Source: Methylobacterium sp. Leaf123
Lineage (GTDB): Bacteria; Pseudomonadota; Alphaproteobacteria; Rhizobiales; Beijerinckiaceae
Length of the DNA stretch: 64,000 nt
NCBI RefSeq assembly: GCF_001423405.1
Contig: NZ_LMNS01000012.1
Coordinates: 421,211-485,210 of the forward strand
Direction: 5' to 3'
The notes under the pieces are model-generated. The model did no database searches, had not been told where the DNA came from, and saw only the letters and a program-made list of their open reading frames with translations. The position numbers were made by a program, and so were the translations under genes. Each line of letters opens with the position of its first letter. Within the stretch, counting starts at the first letter, position 1. Positions 46,065 through 55,617 of this stretch are shown here, piece after piece.

Positions 46065-46495
46065 CGCACCGTCTCGAGGCCGGGCGCCAGTTCCTGCCGC
46101 TGGTCCCGAGCTTGGCGCGCGACCCGCATCTGCCACAGGCACAGCAGCGGCGTGACGACGAGTTCGAGAGCAAGCGCCGCCAGCATGGTCAGCGACGGTA
46201 CGCCGGTCAGCGAAAGCCCGAGCAGCCGTGCCAACCCGCCGAGGACCACGACGAGGGTGAGGAAGCGGAACAGCCGCGACTTGTCCTCGATGCCGGGCAC
46301 GCAGGTGAAGAACAGGATGCCGATCCCGGTCAGCAGGCCCGACAGGTAGCGGAAATGGCTGTCGGCCGAGACGTTGACCGGGGTACCGCCGCCGATGCCG
46401 TCGATGCCGAACAGCACGCCGTAGAGCCCCGCCAGGACGGGGATGATGGCGGCGACCGCCACCGTGCGCTGCAGGATGCGGCGTTCACGCTCCAT
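46061..46495 (-). CDS. DUF4345 membrane protein
   Basis: 144 residues, four hydrophobic helices. The DUF4345 stretch SADSHFRYLSGLLTGIGILF, the LGGLARLLGLSLTG helix and LALELVVTPLLCLWQMRVA match the family. No activity is known. It is the first gene of the efflux operon and overlaps FUSC by four bases, so it may be a partner of the pump, though DUF4345 genes occur elsewhere without it. Confidence 0.85.
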   Translation of the reverse strand: MERERRILQRTVAVAAIIPVLAGLYGVLFGIDGIGGGTPVNVSADSHFRYLSGLLTGIGILFFTCVPGIEDKSRLFRFLTLVVVLGGLARLLGLSLTGVPSLTMLAALALELVVTPLLCLWQMRVARQARDQRQELAPGLETVR

Positions 46496-46657
46496 ATCGG
46501 TGAGGCTTTCGTCTTCGATTCAAGGCGCTCCCGCGCACAGCCGGCATCCGCCGCGGCTCGGGAGCCCGTCAGGACAGGTCGGCAGGGCAACACCTTCGCT
46601 GCCGTTCGGTTCACCCGGTGCCGGTTCGATCGTCGGCGCGGGCGGCGCCCGACCGCG

Positions 46658-46939
46658 TCAGGCCTTCTGTTCCTTCAGGCGCTTGACGCACTTGCTGTAA
46701 TATTGCGGCCATTTCGGACCCTGGGCCGTCTTCTCGGGGGCCGAGAGCGCGCGCCACTCGGCGCCGCACTTCTTCTGCCGCTCGCGCGCGGCAGATTGCG
46801 CCACGCTCGGCTCCTTCCCGGTCTGCTCCTTGGCCGTCTCCTTGGCGCTCGGTGCATTCCAGGCTTCCTTGGCCGTGGCGGCCTGGGCCAGGAGGAGCGG
46901 CGCGGCCAGCAGGGCGGCGGCGAAGAGACGAGAGAGCAT
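46658..46939 (-). CDS. Small exported protein with CGAEW motif (93 aa)
   Basis: Signal peptide at 1-22 (RLFAAALLAAPLLLAQAATA). The mature part holds a short Lys/Glu-rich region then RERQKKCGAEWRALSA and WPQYYSKCVKRLKEQ, the Cys/Trp pattern of a small PsiF-like alphaproteobacterial family with no clear function. Two cysteines may pair. The ATG at 46939 begins the signal; an in-frame start 99 bases upstream has none. Monocistronic. Confidence 0.78.
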   Translation of the reverse strand: MLSRLFAAALLAAPLLLAQAATAKEAWNAPSAKETAKEQTGKEPSVAQSAARERQKKCGAEWRALSAPEKTAQGPKWPQYYSKCVKRLKEQKA

Positions 46940-47208
46940 TCGGGCAACTCCGGTGGGTTGGATTCGGCGGCTTCGCCGTCCACGCCGCATCACAGCCGCA
47001 TCAGGGGCCAAAGAGCAAGCGCCCTCTACAACTTGCACACGATGGCTCCGGTTTTGTTACGGTCGCGCGCTTGCCGCCGCAAAGCGTCTCATGCGGCTTC
47101 GAGCAATGTCTCTGCGCAGAGCTTGGCCTTTGGCTTGAGCCACCGGGCCGTTCCGCGCTACCCCGTGACATGAAGATGGGCGCGGGCCCGCTTTTCCGGG
47201 ATGCCAGC

Positions 47209-47844
47209 ATGGCGGTCACGACGGCGCAGCCGATCGAACTCTACACGTGGAGCACGCCGAACGGGTGGAAGATCCCGATCATGCTCGAAGAGTGCGGTCT
47301 GCCCTACCGGGTCGTGCCGGTGAATATCGGCAAGGGCGAGCAGATGGCGCCCGACTTTCTCAGCATTTCTCCCAACAACAAGATCCCGGCCATCGTCGAT
47401 CCGGACGGGCCGGGCGGCGCGCCGATCTCGGTGTTCGAGTCAGGTGCGATCCTGCAATATCTCGGGCGCAAGACCGGTTGCCTCTATCCAAACGACGAGC
47501 GCGCCCGCACCGCCGTCGATGAGTGGCTGTTCTGGCAGGTCGGCGGCCTCGGGCCCATGCTGGGCCAGGCCCACCATTTCCGCATCTACGCGCAGGAGAA
47601 GATCCCCTACGCCATCGATCGGTTCACGGAAGAAGCCAAGCGCCTCTACGGCGTCCTCGACCGACGGCTCGCCGCCCACGAATATCTCGCCGACACGTAC
47701 TCGATCGCCGACATCGCCGCGCTGACCTGGGCGAAGTTCCACGGCAAGCAGGGCATCGCCATCGAGGAACTGCCCAACGTCCGCCGCTGGCTCGACGCGT
47801 TGCTTGCCCGGCCGGCGGTGCAGCGCGGCCTCACCGCGATCTGA
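47209..47844 (+). CDS. Glutathione S-transferase, YghU/YfcG (nu-class)-like
   Basis: 211 residues. Thioredoxin-fold domain with IELYTWSTPNGWKIPIMLEE, then NKIPAIVDPDGPGG and the ESGAILQYLGRK glutathione-binding helix start. C-terminal helical domain with SIADIAALTW. Nu-class enzymes reduce disulfides or peroxides using two glutathiones; the Thr/Asn in TPNG fits. In-frame ATGs at 47170 and 47176 are alternatives; none has a strong ribosome site. Confidence 0.93.
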   Translation: MAVTTAQPIELYTWSTPNGWKIPIMLEECGLPYRVVPVNIGKGEQMAPDFLSISPNNKIPAIVDPDGPGGAPISVFESGAILQYLGRKTGCLYPNDERARTAVDEWLFWQVGGLGPMLGQAHHFRIYAQEKIPYAIDRFTEEAKRLYGVLDRRLAAHEYLADTYSIADIAALTWAKFHGKQGIAIEELPNVRRWLDALLARPAVQRGLTAI

Positions 47845-47880
47845 CGCGAGAGCATCCGACAGGTCCGAGACAGGTTTGTC

Positions 47881-47923
47881 CGCGGGCCGGCACACCTGCC
47901 GGGGAGCTTCAGGCCGGCCCGCG
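47881..47923 (+). repeat. Perfect 11-bp inverted repeat after the GST gene
   Basis: CGCGGGCCGGC (47881-47891) and GCCGGCCCGCG (47913-47923), loop 21 bases. It could end transcription of the GST gene, but lacks a T-run. Confidence 0.55.
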
Positions 47924-48279
47924 GGCCCGTCCGAACGCCGGGTTAGAGGCGAGGACAGGCTCCCCAATCTCGCGGACGATTGATGCTGCTTTGTGTCCGC
48001 CCGCGGCAGCGATCCGCCGTGACGGGGGGATCCGGCGCTCGTTTCCCGCCCGATGCAGACAGCCCTTGCGCGGCGCCGGCCGTAAGCCGTTGCCGGCGAA
48101 CGATTTTGCTCGGCAAGCATTCGTCGGGGCAAAAATCAGAAGGCTTGGCGGCAAATTCCCGCTTGACGACCTGCCAATACGGACGCAGTCTACCTTCGTG
48201 CTTCGCACTTGCAAGCACATCGGCCAAGTCACCGCGTGGTCTTCGCGTGGTTTGTTGGCGAAAGCTGGAGGAGACTGGG

Positions 48280-48318
48280 ATGACTCCACCGCAGCGTGAA
48301 GCCACGACGATAGTCTGA
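48280..48318 (+). other. 12-codon open frame behind a strong ribosome site
   Basis: GGAGGAG (48267-48273) lies six bases before an ATG reading MTPPQREATTIV, then TGA. The stop codon is inside the left arm of the hairpin at 48312-48339. No gene follows on this strand for almost 5 kb, so a leader-peptide role is not supported. Confidence 0.25.
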
Positions 48319-48603
48319 GAACCCGTTCGGTCTCGGACTGAGTGGCCCGCCACGAACACCGGACGGAAGCAGATCCTTAGGGGCGCAGAAGCGGCCGACA
48401 CGGCACGACTTCGAACACGCATCAGCCCCACCTGCGGATCGCTTCCGCCGCGGTTCCTATTATCAGTGCAAAGGTTTTCGCCGTGCCAGCCGTCGAGGCT
48501 CGCGCGGATTTCAGCACGCGCCGTGCCGTCACAGCGAGACTTCAGCCGCACACCGTGCGGTGCGCGGCCGGTCTCGTGGCGACGAAACCGGCGACGCCCG
48601 GCC

Positions 48604-48631
48604 GGATTACTTGCCCGGGATTACTTGCCCG
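48604..48631. repeat. Tandem 14-bp duplication at the tolB 3' end
   Basis: GGATTACTTGCCCG occurs twice head to tail (48604-48617 and 48618-48631). On the minus strand the unit encodes the last tolB codons and stop, so a second copy of the terminal codons lies past the stop. Confidence 0.9.
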
Positions 48632-49961
48632 ACAGAAGCGGCGACCAGGTCGGGTCCGAGGCGAAGGACGGGGTCGGCACCGGCTGCTCCACCTTGCCGG
48701 TGATATCGACCATGTAGAGCTTGCCGCCGCCCTGGCCGCCGGGATCGCGGAAGAACATCACGTATTGGCCGTTCGGCGCGAAGGTCGGGCTCTCGTTGTG
48801 GAAGCCCTCGGTCAGCACCCGCTCGCCCGAGCCGTCGGGCTTCATCACGCAGATGGCAAAGCCGCCCTTGCGCTGCCGGGTGAAGGCGATGAGGTCGCCG
48901 CGGGGCGACCAAGCCGGCTGCGAGGCCGAACCTTCGCCGAAGGAGAGCCGGCGCGGGTTCGAGCCGTCGGCGCCCATCACGTAGATCTGCTGCGAACCGC
49001 CGCGATCGGATTCGAACACGATCTGGCTGCCGTCCGGCGCGTAGCTCGGTGAGGTGTCGATCGCGAGCCCCTGCGTCACCGGCGTCTGCGCCTTCGAGGC
49101 GATATCGACGGTGACGATGTCGGCATTGCCGCCCTGCTGCACGCTCATGACGAGGCGGCGCCCGTCCGGCGAGAAGCGCGGGCTCGCGCTCATCGAGGCG
49201 AAGTTGCCGACGGTCTGGCGCTTGCCGGTCTCCAGATCGATCATCTGGACCTTGGGCTGCTGGCCCGGCGCCTGGGTCATGAAGGCGATGTCCTGCCCCG
49301 CCGGCGAGTAGCGCGGCGCCACCACCGAGACGTCGCCGCCCCCGGTCAGCGCACGAACGTTGGCGCCGTCCTGATCCATCACCATCAGGCGCTTGCGGCG
49401 GTTCTCCTTCGGGCCGGATTCATCGACGAAGGCGACCCGGCTGTCGAACCACGGCCCGAGGCCGGTGACCTTGGTATAGACCGCATCCGAGACGAGATGC
49501 CCGGTGCGGCGCGCATTGGCGACGTCGGTGCCGTATTGCTGGCCCGTGATCTGCTGGCCCGAGGCCACGTCCCAGAGGCGGAAGGCGACCGTGAGTCGGC
49601 CCGACGCGTCGCGCCCGACCCGGCCGGTCACCAGTGCCTGGACGCCGGCACCCTTCCACGCCTCGAAGTTCGGCGCGGCGTCGAAGCTCGGGTTCTCGGG
49701 GAAGCGCCCCTTCTCCAGCGGCGTGAAGTAGCCGGAGCGGCGCAGGTTGTTGGTGATGACGCTGGCGACCAGCGTGCCGAGGCTGGCATCCCCCGCGAAG
49801 TCGGCGATGGCGATCGGCATCGGCTGGAAGGCGCCGCTGCCGATGCGGAGCTGAAGCTGCGCCCGCGCCGGCGTCGCAGCGGGCAGGGCCAGGGCGAGGA
49901 CGCCGAGCGCGGCCGTGAGCGCCGGCAGGAGGGTGCGCCGGGTGAAGGCTGTTCCAGGCAT
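48621..49961 (-). CDS. tolB: Tol-Pal system beta-propeller protein TolB
   Basis: 446 residues, periplasmic. Signal peptide at 1-34 (ending TPARAQ), with the TolA-binding start LQLRIGSGAFQP. N-terminal domain about 35-165 (FAGDASLGTLVASVITNNLRR), then a six-bladed propeller with repeated PRYSPAGQDIAF, PRFSPDGRRLVM, PSYAPDGSQIVF, PAWSPRGDLIAF and PTFAPNGQYVMF. TolB binds Pal and TolA to couple outer-membrane constriction. It is the last gene of the Tol operon here; pal does not follow. Confidence 0.96.
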   Translation of the reverse strand: MPGTAFTRRTLLPALTAALGVLALALPAATPARAQLQLRIGSGAFQPMPIAIADFAGDASLGTLVASVITNNLRRSGYFTPLEKGRFPENPSFDAAPNFEAWKGAGVQALVTGRVGRDASGRLTVAFRLWDVASGQQITGQQYGTDVANARRTGHLVSDAVYTKVTGLGPWFDSRVAFVDESGPKENRRKRLMVMDQDGANVRALTGGGDVSVVAPRYSPAGQDIAFMTQAPGQQPKVQMIDLETGKRQTVGNFASMSASPRFSPDGRRLVMSVQQGGNADIVTVDIASKAQTPVTQGLAIDTSPSYAPDGSQIVFESDRGGSQQIYVMGADGSNPRRLSFGEGSASQPAWSPRGDLIAFTRQRKGGFAICVMKPDGSGERVLTEGFHNESPTFAPNGQYVMFFRDPGGQGGGKLYMVDITGKVEQPVPTPSFASDPTWSPLLSGK

Positions 49962-50038
49962 GGGACAAGTCCAGGTCGTTCAGGGATGCGAGAAGGGAAG
50001 GCCGATGACGCGGTGGATCGGCGGGTCGAGCCGGCGGA

Positions 50039-51412
50039 TCACACGGGCGAGAACTCGAACTCGGCGTTGATGGCCTTCCAGTCGTTGTAATACGGCGCGT
50101 ACTGGGCCGGAATCTTGAAGGGCGCGCAGCGCCGCACCGCCCGAAGCGCCGCCTGGGCGATCGACTGATCGACCGAGTTGTTGCCGGCGCGCATGACCCG
50201 TGGCTCGGCGGTGAGCGATCCGTCCGGGTTGAGGCGGATGTCGAGCATCGGCAGCACCACGCCCTGCGTCGCACCGGGCGGCGCAGAGTAGCACCGCTCG
50301 ATCTGCTGTTGCAGCATGCCGACGAGGGCGTCGCGCAGCGACGGCGAAAGGCGCTGGGCGGTGCCGGAGGCCGCGCCGAGCGAGGCGGTGCGCTGCACTT
50401 CGCGGCCGGTCGCGCCGGTCGATTGCGAGGCGGCGCGGGTCTGCGTCTCGCGGCTGTCGCCCGGGCTGGTCCTGTTGGCGAGTTCCGCCTGCTGGCGTGC
50501 CTTGGCCTCGGCATCGGCCTTCGCCCTGGCGTCGGCCATCGCCTTGGCCTTGGCTTTCGCGGCGGCGTCGGCTTTCGCCTTGGCCTCGGCATCCGCCTTG
50601 GCTTTGGCTTCGGCGACCTGCTTGCGGTGCTCGGCCTCCGCCTCGGCTTTCGTGGCGGCGTCCGCCTTGGCCTTCGCTTCGGCTTTCGCCTCTGCCTCGG
50701 CCTTAGCCTCCGCTTTGGCCTTGGCGTCAGCCTTCGCCTTGGCCTCCGCGCGCGCCTTGGCCTTTGCCTCGGCGGCCTTGGCGGCGGCTTCGGCCTCGGC
50801 TTCTTCGCGCTCGACCAGCTTCTGCAATTCCTCGCGCTTCTCGGCCTCCGCCTTCGCGGCGGCGGCCTTCGCTTCGGCCGCCTTGGCCGCTTCGGCCTTC
50901 GCCGCTTCGGCCTTGGCGGCGGCATCCGCCTTCGCTTTGACCTCGGCCTTGGCCTTCGCCTCGGCGGCCTTGGCTGCGGCCGCCTTCTCGGCTTCGGCCT
51001 TGGCGGCCTCCGCCTTGGCCGCGGCAGCCTCCGCCTCCTCCTTTACCGGATCGGCGGAGTCGGCCCGCAGCGGCATCGCATCGACGGCGGCGAGCCGGGT
51101 GTCGGCGGTGCGGGTGGGCGCGGCCGGCGCGTCGGTCTTGGCGTTCTCGGGCTCGCGCTGCTCGTGCTTCTCCGCCATGCGGTCGGCGCGGTTCGGGGTG
51201 TTCTCGGGCTTTTCGGCGTTGCGCTCGCCGCGGGTCAATTCCGAGAATTGCTGCTCGGTCAGCACCTCGACCGGCACGCCCTCCTGCGCGTCCGGCAGGG
51301 CCGGCGCGGCGACGGCGAACAGGGCGGCGCCCAGCACGGCGGCATGGGCCGCGGCCGAGATCCAGACGCCGGGCTCGCGATTTCGAAAAGACTCAGGCCA
51401 GCGCAGAGCCAC
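50039..51412 (-). CDS. tolA: Cell envelope integrity protein TolA
   Basis: 457 residues. One membrane helix (about 17-36), a long Ala/Lys/Glu helix (about 120-310, AKAEAEKAAAAKAAEAKAKA-type repeats) spanning the periplasm, and a C-terminal domain with LRDALVGMLQQQIERCYSAPPG and RVMRAGNNSVDQSIAQAALRAVRRCAPF, whose two Cys could pair. It is energised by TolQR. The GTG at 51412 lies 14 bases after the tolR stop. tolB starts 77 bases downstream. Confidence 0.94.
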   Translation of the reverse strand: MALRWPESFRNREPGVWISAAAHAAVLGAALFAVAAPALPDAQEGVPVEVLTEQQFSELTRGERNAEKPENTPNRADRMAEKHEQREPENAKTDAPAAPTRTADTRLAAVDAMPLRADSADPVKEEAEAAAAKAEAAKAEAEKAAAAKAAEAKAKAEVKAKADAAAKAEAAKAEAAKAAEAKAAAAKAEAEKREELQKLVEREEAEAEAAAKAAEAKAKARAEAKAKADAKAKAEAKAEAEAKAEAKAKADAATKAEAEAEHRKQVAEAKAKADAEAKAKADAAAKAKAKAMADARAKADAEAKARQQAELANRTSPGDSRETQTRAASQSTGATGREVQRTASLGAASGTAQRLSPSLRDALVGMLQQQIERCYSAPPGATQGVVLPMLDIRLNPDGSLTAEPRVMRAGNNSVDQSIAQAALRAVRRCAPFKIPAQYAPYYNDWKAINAEFEFSPV

Positions 51413-51426
51413 GGTGCCTTGCTCCG

Positions 51427-51876
51427 CTAATTCGATTCCGGCTCGGTGACGAGGGCGACCTTCTTGAAGCCGCCGCCGGTCACGATCGCCATCACCTGGG
51501 CCACGCGCCCGTAATCGACGCGCTTGTCGCCGCGCACGAACACCCGCTCCTCGGTGCCGGTCTTGGAGGTCTGCATGAGCTGGGGCACGATGTCGTCGTC
51601 CTTCAGCTCGATCTCACCGAGATAGATCTCGCCGGTCCGGCGAATCGACAGCGTGATCGGCTTCATATCGGAGTTGAGCGGGCTCGCCTTCGATTGCGGC
51701 AGGTCGAGGGGCACGCCGACCGTCATCATCGGCGCCGCGACCATGAAGACGATCAGCAGCACCAGCACGACGTCGATGAACGGCGTCATGTTGATCTCGT
51801 TGATGGCGCCTGGTCCGCGCCGTCCGCGGCGGCGGCGCTTGCCGCCACCCTGCGCCGCGCCGTGCGTCATGCCCAT
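51427..51876 (-). CDS. tolR: Biopolymer transporter TolR (ExbD family)
   Basis: 149 residues. Basic cytosolic lead (GGGKRRRRGRRGPG), one membrane helix with the proton-path Asp in INMTPFIDVVLVLLIVFM, then the periplasmic ExbD domain (TLSIRRTGEIYL, VFVRGDKRVDYGRVAQVM). The ATG at 51876 with GGAG upstream was chosen; a GTG at 51906, four bases from the tolQ stop, is the alternative. Works with TolQ to drive TolA. Confidence 0.94.
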   Translation of the reverse strand: MGMTHGAAQGGGKRRRRGRRGPGAINEINMTPFIDVVLVLLIVFMVAAPMMTVGVPLDLPQSKASPLNSDMKPITLSIRRTGEIYLGEIELKDDDIVPQLMQTSKTGTEERVFVRGDKRVDYGRVAQVMAIVTGGGFKKVALVTEPESN

Positions 51877-51910
51877 CGATTCAGCTCCGCTTTCGATCTG
51901 TTTCACACGG

Positions 51911-52627
<717 letters not shown>

Positions 52628-53060
52628 CGAACGATCCTCGCGTCGTCAGGGCCGCGCAAGAGCGCACCGGACTGCCGACTGATCCTTTGAGCGATGCCGA
52701 TTGAGATCACTCGGGAATCTGTCGAAAGTAAGGGTCGGGACCGGTGCCGGCTCCGTCCGTTCTGCGGCGCAGCGCGCAGCGTCTCGCATTCGAGTCTAAG
52801 GCCGGGTCAGGGTTAAGATCGCGTTACGGTCAGGCCCGTGCGCTCGCCTCCTTCCGGGCAGGCGAGAGGCTCAGGCGCAAAATCCCGCATTCGATCGGGA
52901 CAAAAATCAGTTTTGAAACGCTTTGGAATTGCAGCTCAATTGATTTTATCGATCAGTGGTTAAGTTTTCGCGTCCGTTTACGAAACATAAATAAACATGT
53001 TATGTCTTGTTTCTCAAGCGATGAGGGCTGCTTGAGCCCTGCACGAGGGAGAGCGCTCCC
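52628..53060. other. Intergenic region between tolQ and the chemoreceptor-like pseudogene
   Basis: 433 bases upstream of both divergent genes. From about 52895 to 53015 it is strikingly AT-rich for this chromosome (long A/T runs around CAATTGATTTTATCGATC and ACATAAATAAACATG). CTCAAGC (53013-53019) and GCTTGAG (53030-53036) form a hairpin near the start. Promoters are likely; I can assign no clear sigma class. The AT-rich stretch may mark imported DNA. Confidence 0.4.
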
Positions 53061-54312
53061 ATGATACGCAAGCGAAAATTCTTTCCCGCGAGGTATCCGG
53101 CTGAGCAGAATCCGGGGCCGCAGGAGCGGCACGCCGTCGATTTCGCGGCGATCATGCATGCGCTTCCCGTCAACGTGCTCGTCCTCCACCCCACGGACGC
53201 GACGATCACCTTCGCCAACCGGCGCAGCGTCGAGACGCTGCACAGCCTGCGGGCCCATCTGCCGGCCTCCGTGAACCCGGACGCCATGGTGGGGCTCACG
53301 ATGGACGTGTTCCATAAGAACCCATCAGCGCAGCATCGTCGCCGACCCGACCCGTCTGCCCTGGCGCACCAAGATCAAGCTCGGCCCGAAGACGCTCGAT
53401 CTCCACGTCTCCCCTGTCCGTGATGTGGAGGGGCGATACATCGCCGCCGTCCTGTCTTGGGCCGACGTGACGCCCCTCGCCGATTCGATCGCCAGCTTCG
53501 ACGCTTCCGTCCGGGCCGCACTCGGCGAGGCCTCCGAGGCCACCGGTGCGATGCGCGGAGCGGCCGAGCAGGTCCTCTCGGCGACCGACGCGACCGCCCG
53601 GGCTGCGGACAGCGCCGCGAGCGGAGCGAACGACACGACGATGAACGTTCAGTCCGTCGCCGCCGCCGTCGAAGAACTGACCGCCTCGAACAGCGAGATC
53701 ACCCGGCAGGTGAGCCGCTCCAGCGCCGCGACCGGGCAGGCCGTGACCGAGGCGGGCTCGGCGATGGAGAGCGTGAAGGCCCTCTCGGAAACATCGCAGC
53801 GTATCGGCGAGGTTGTCGGGCTGATCAGCTCGATCGCGAACCAGACCAACCTGCTCGCGCTCAACGCCACCATCGAGGCGGCTCGGGCGGGCGAGGCCGG
53901 ACGGGGCTTCGCCGTGGTGGCAACCGAGGTCAAAGTGCTCGCCGGACAGACCGCCAAGGCCACCGGCGAGATCGCGCAGCATATCGGGCTGATCCAGGCG
54001 GCAACCTCGCAGACGGTCGCGGCCATCGAGCGGATTTCCGGGGTGATCCGCGGCCTCGACGAGGGCGCCGCCACCATCGCCGCCGCGGTCGAGGAGCAAT
54101 CCGTCACGGCCGGCGAGATCAGCCGGAGCGCCCGCGAGGCGGCCGACCGCACCGGGCTCGTCGGAGGCAGCATCGAGGAGGTGGCCGCCACGGCCGAGAC
54201 CTCGGCCGGCTCGGCCCGCTCGGTCCTTTCCGCCACGACGATCCTCGACCGGCAGATGGAGCAGGTGACGCGGGCGGTTCAGGATTTCCTGGTCGAGGTC
54301 AGGCGGATCTGA
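53061..54312 (+). pseudogene. PAS-containing methyl-accepting chemotaxis-like protein, frameshifted
   Basis: Two frames make one protein. The first (53061-53423) starts at an ATG and carries a PAS-like part (HALPVNVLVLHPTDATITFAN ... [13 protein letters not shown]). Near 53322-53330 the homologous text continues in the next frame: reading [14 protein letters not shown] then [17 protein letters not shown], joining the second frame (53425-54312). The second holds the chemoreceptor signalling hairpin ([33 protein letters not shown] region). Compared with the usual FHKNPSHQR text, about five bases appear lost. No membrane segment is seen, so the intact form would be cytosolic. The downstream frame could be made alone from the GTG at 53425, lacking PAS. 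The stop overlaps ybgC by 14 bases. Confidence 0.8.
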
Positions 54313-54730
54313 GCCCGGCCGGCGTCAGGGCACGCCGCAATCCGTCGGGAAGGCGGATCGCACGGCCGTTCCTGACGCAGGCGACCACGACCTCGGCGCG
54401 CACCAGCACCGCGTCCCCGCGACGGACCTCCTGGGCGAGGTGCATGGAGGCGCCGCGCAACTCGCTCGACCGGGTGTGAACCTCGATCCAGTCGTCCATG
54501 CGGGCGGGCTTGAGAAAGTCGAGGGTCATCTTCCGCACGACGAAGACGAGCCCTGTGCCTTCCGCGTGCATCTTCGACTGGTCGCCCGCGAGCGAACGCA
54601 GGAGTTCGGTGCGGCCCCGCTCCATGAAGCGCAGGTAACTCGCGTGGTAGACGAAGCCCGAGAAATCGGTGTCCTCGTAGTAGATGCGCAGCGGAAGGCG
54701 GTGCGCGTCGGCGCCTGTGGTCGGATCCAT
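54299..54730 (-). CDS. ybgC: Tol-Pal system-associated acyl-CoA thioesterase YbgC
   Basis: 143-residue hotdog-fold thioesterase. The active-site motif is [25 protein letters not shown] (catalytic Asp in YEDTDFSG). Later strands have [19 protein letters not shown]. It hydrolyses short or long acyl-CoA and usually heads the tol operon. ATG at 54730; an in-frame extension to 54880 has no support. Converges with the chemoreceptor-like gene, which separates it from tolQ. Confidence 0.93.
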   Translation of the reverse strand: MDPTTGADAHRLPLRIYYEDTDFSGFVYHASYLRFMERGRTELLRSLAGDQSKMHAEGTGLVFVVRKMTLDFLKPARMDDWIEVHTRSSELRGASMHLAQEVRRGDAVLVRAEVVVACVRNGRAIRLPDGLRRALTPAGLRSA

Positions 54731-54850
54731 GGACGTCCGGGTTCGTGGAGATCCCGTCATGTAGCGAGTCTCGTCACAGGTGGCGAGAGGTCGGGTTGCG
54801 CCCCGGTCGGCGAGCCGGCTCGGCACCTGAAACGGTGTCTCGAATGGCAA

Positions 54851-54875
54851 GGGCCGCCCCTTTCGAGGGCGGCCC
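54851..54875 (-). terminator. Strong hairpin downstream of the DUF4142 gene
   Basis: GGGCCGCCC (54851-54859) and GGGCGGCCC (54867-54875) pair with loop CTTTCGA. It lies 26 bases past the DUF4142 stop. On the minus strand only a weak T run follows (CTTGCCATT), so termination is probable, not certain. Confidence 0.6.
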
Positions 54876-54900
54876 TGCACGGTAGTCGGGTTCGCGTCGA

Positions 54901-55617
54901 TCAGCCGCCGATGCGGTTCGCGAGGCTGGCCGAGTGGGCGTGCTCGTCGGCGATGTAGGGCAGGGCCTCGTTGGCGAAGGTGCGGCCGGCGGCGCTGTCG
55001 CCGTTGCGGGCATAGGTGCCGTAGAGCGCCAGGGTGCGCGCATCCGAGCGGGCCTGGCCGTTGATATAGGCCCGGTCGAACTCGCGGCTGTTGCGGGCGG
55101 AGCGCAGGCGCTCCAGGCGCTGCTGGCCGTTCGGGCCGAGGGCGACGCGGCGGCCGGGCTCACCCGGGCTGTTGTCGATCAGGCCGACCCCGCCGAGCAC
55201 GCCGCCGACGATGCCAGTGCCGATGTTGGCGGCCAGCGTCACCGGGGCCAGCACCACGCCGATCGGGTTGTCGAGGCGGGTGGGGATACCCTGCTGGTCG
55301 GAGACGACGCGACCGCTGGCGGTCAGCGAGGTGCCCTCGGGCAGCAGCGCCCGGGTGGTGGCCTGGCGCTCGACCAGAATCCGGTTGGCGTAGTTGCGCA
55401 CGCGCGGATTGCGGGAACGCTCCAGGGCGATCCGGCTGGCTTCGATGCTGGTGGCATCCGAGCGCAGGGCCTCGGCGCGGAAGTCGCGGGTGTCGGTTCC
55501 GGCGCGCCCGATCGGCGCGTCGCTGCCGATGCGCAGCGGCAGGGCGTCCTGAGCCAGGGCGGGCGTGGCGAGGGCAGCGACGGACAGGCCGAGGGCGGCC
55601 AGGACGGTCGTCTTCAT
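54901..55617 (-). CDS. DUF4142 exported protein
   Basis: 238-residue protein with a signal peptide (TTVLAALGLSVAALATPALAQ). The DUF4142 helical bundle is interrupted: first helices about 45-100 (FRAEALRSDATSIEASRIALERS, VRNYANRILVERQATT), a central Gly-rich insertion about 125-160 (IGVVLAPVTLAANIGTGIVGGVLGGVGL, possibly membrane-active), then FDRAYINGQARSDARTLALYG and a C-terminal helix with DEHAHSASL. DUF4142 proteins are often stress-induced in this group. ATG at 55617 starts the signal. Confidence 0.85.
   Translation of the reverse strand: MKTTVLAALGLSVAALATPALAQDALPLRIGSDAPIGRAGTDTRDFRAEALRSDATSIEASRIALERSRNPRVRNYANRILVERQATTRALLPEGTSLTASGRVVSDQQGIPTRLDNPIGVVLAPVTLAANIGTGIVGGVLGGVGLIDNSPGEPGRRVALGPNGQQRLERLRSARNSREFDRAYINGQARSDARTLALYGTYARNGDSAAGRTFANEALPYIADEHAHSASLANRIGG

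Larger units (their letters stand above)
47845..48620. other. Long gap between convergent GST and tolB
   Basis: 776 bases at the 3' ends of two convergent genes, unusually long for this dense region. I find no recognisable protein, rRNA or tRNA. It holds the hairpin above, a strong ribosome site with a 12-codon frame (48280-48318), a hairpin AGTCTGAGA (48312-48320) / TCTCGGACT (48331-48339) and a 14-bp tandem duplication at the tolB end. A small RNA or decayed gene is possible. Confidence 0.4.

Noticed and set aside
44067..46349. A 760-codon open frame on the plus strand
   Set aside because: Antisense to FUSC and DUF4345, which have clear membrane topology and coupled starts.
50480..51060. 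Repeats that look like a tandem array
   Set aside because: They are codon-level repeats of the Ala/Lys/Glu helix of TolA, expected for the family.
50309..51449. Two long plus-strand frames rich in Leu/Gly/Phe or Ala/Ser
   Set aside because: They mirror the Ala/Lys repeat of tolA on the opposite strand.
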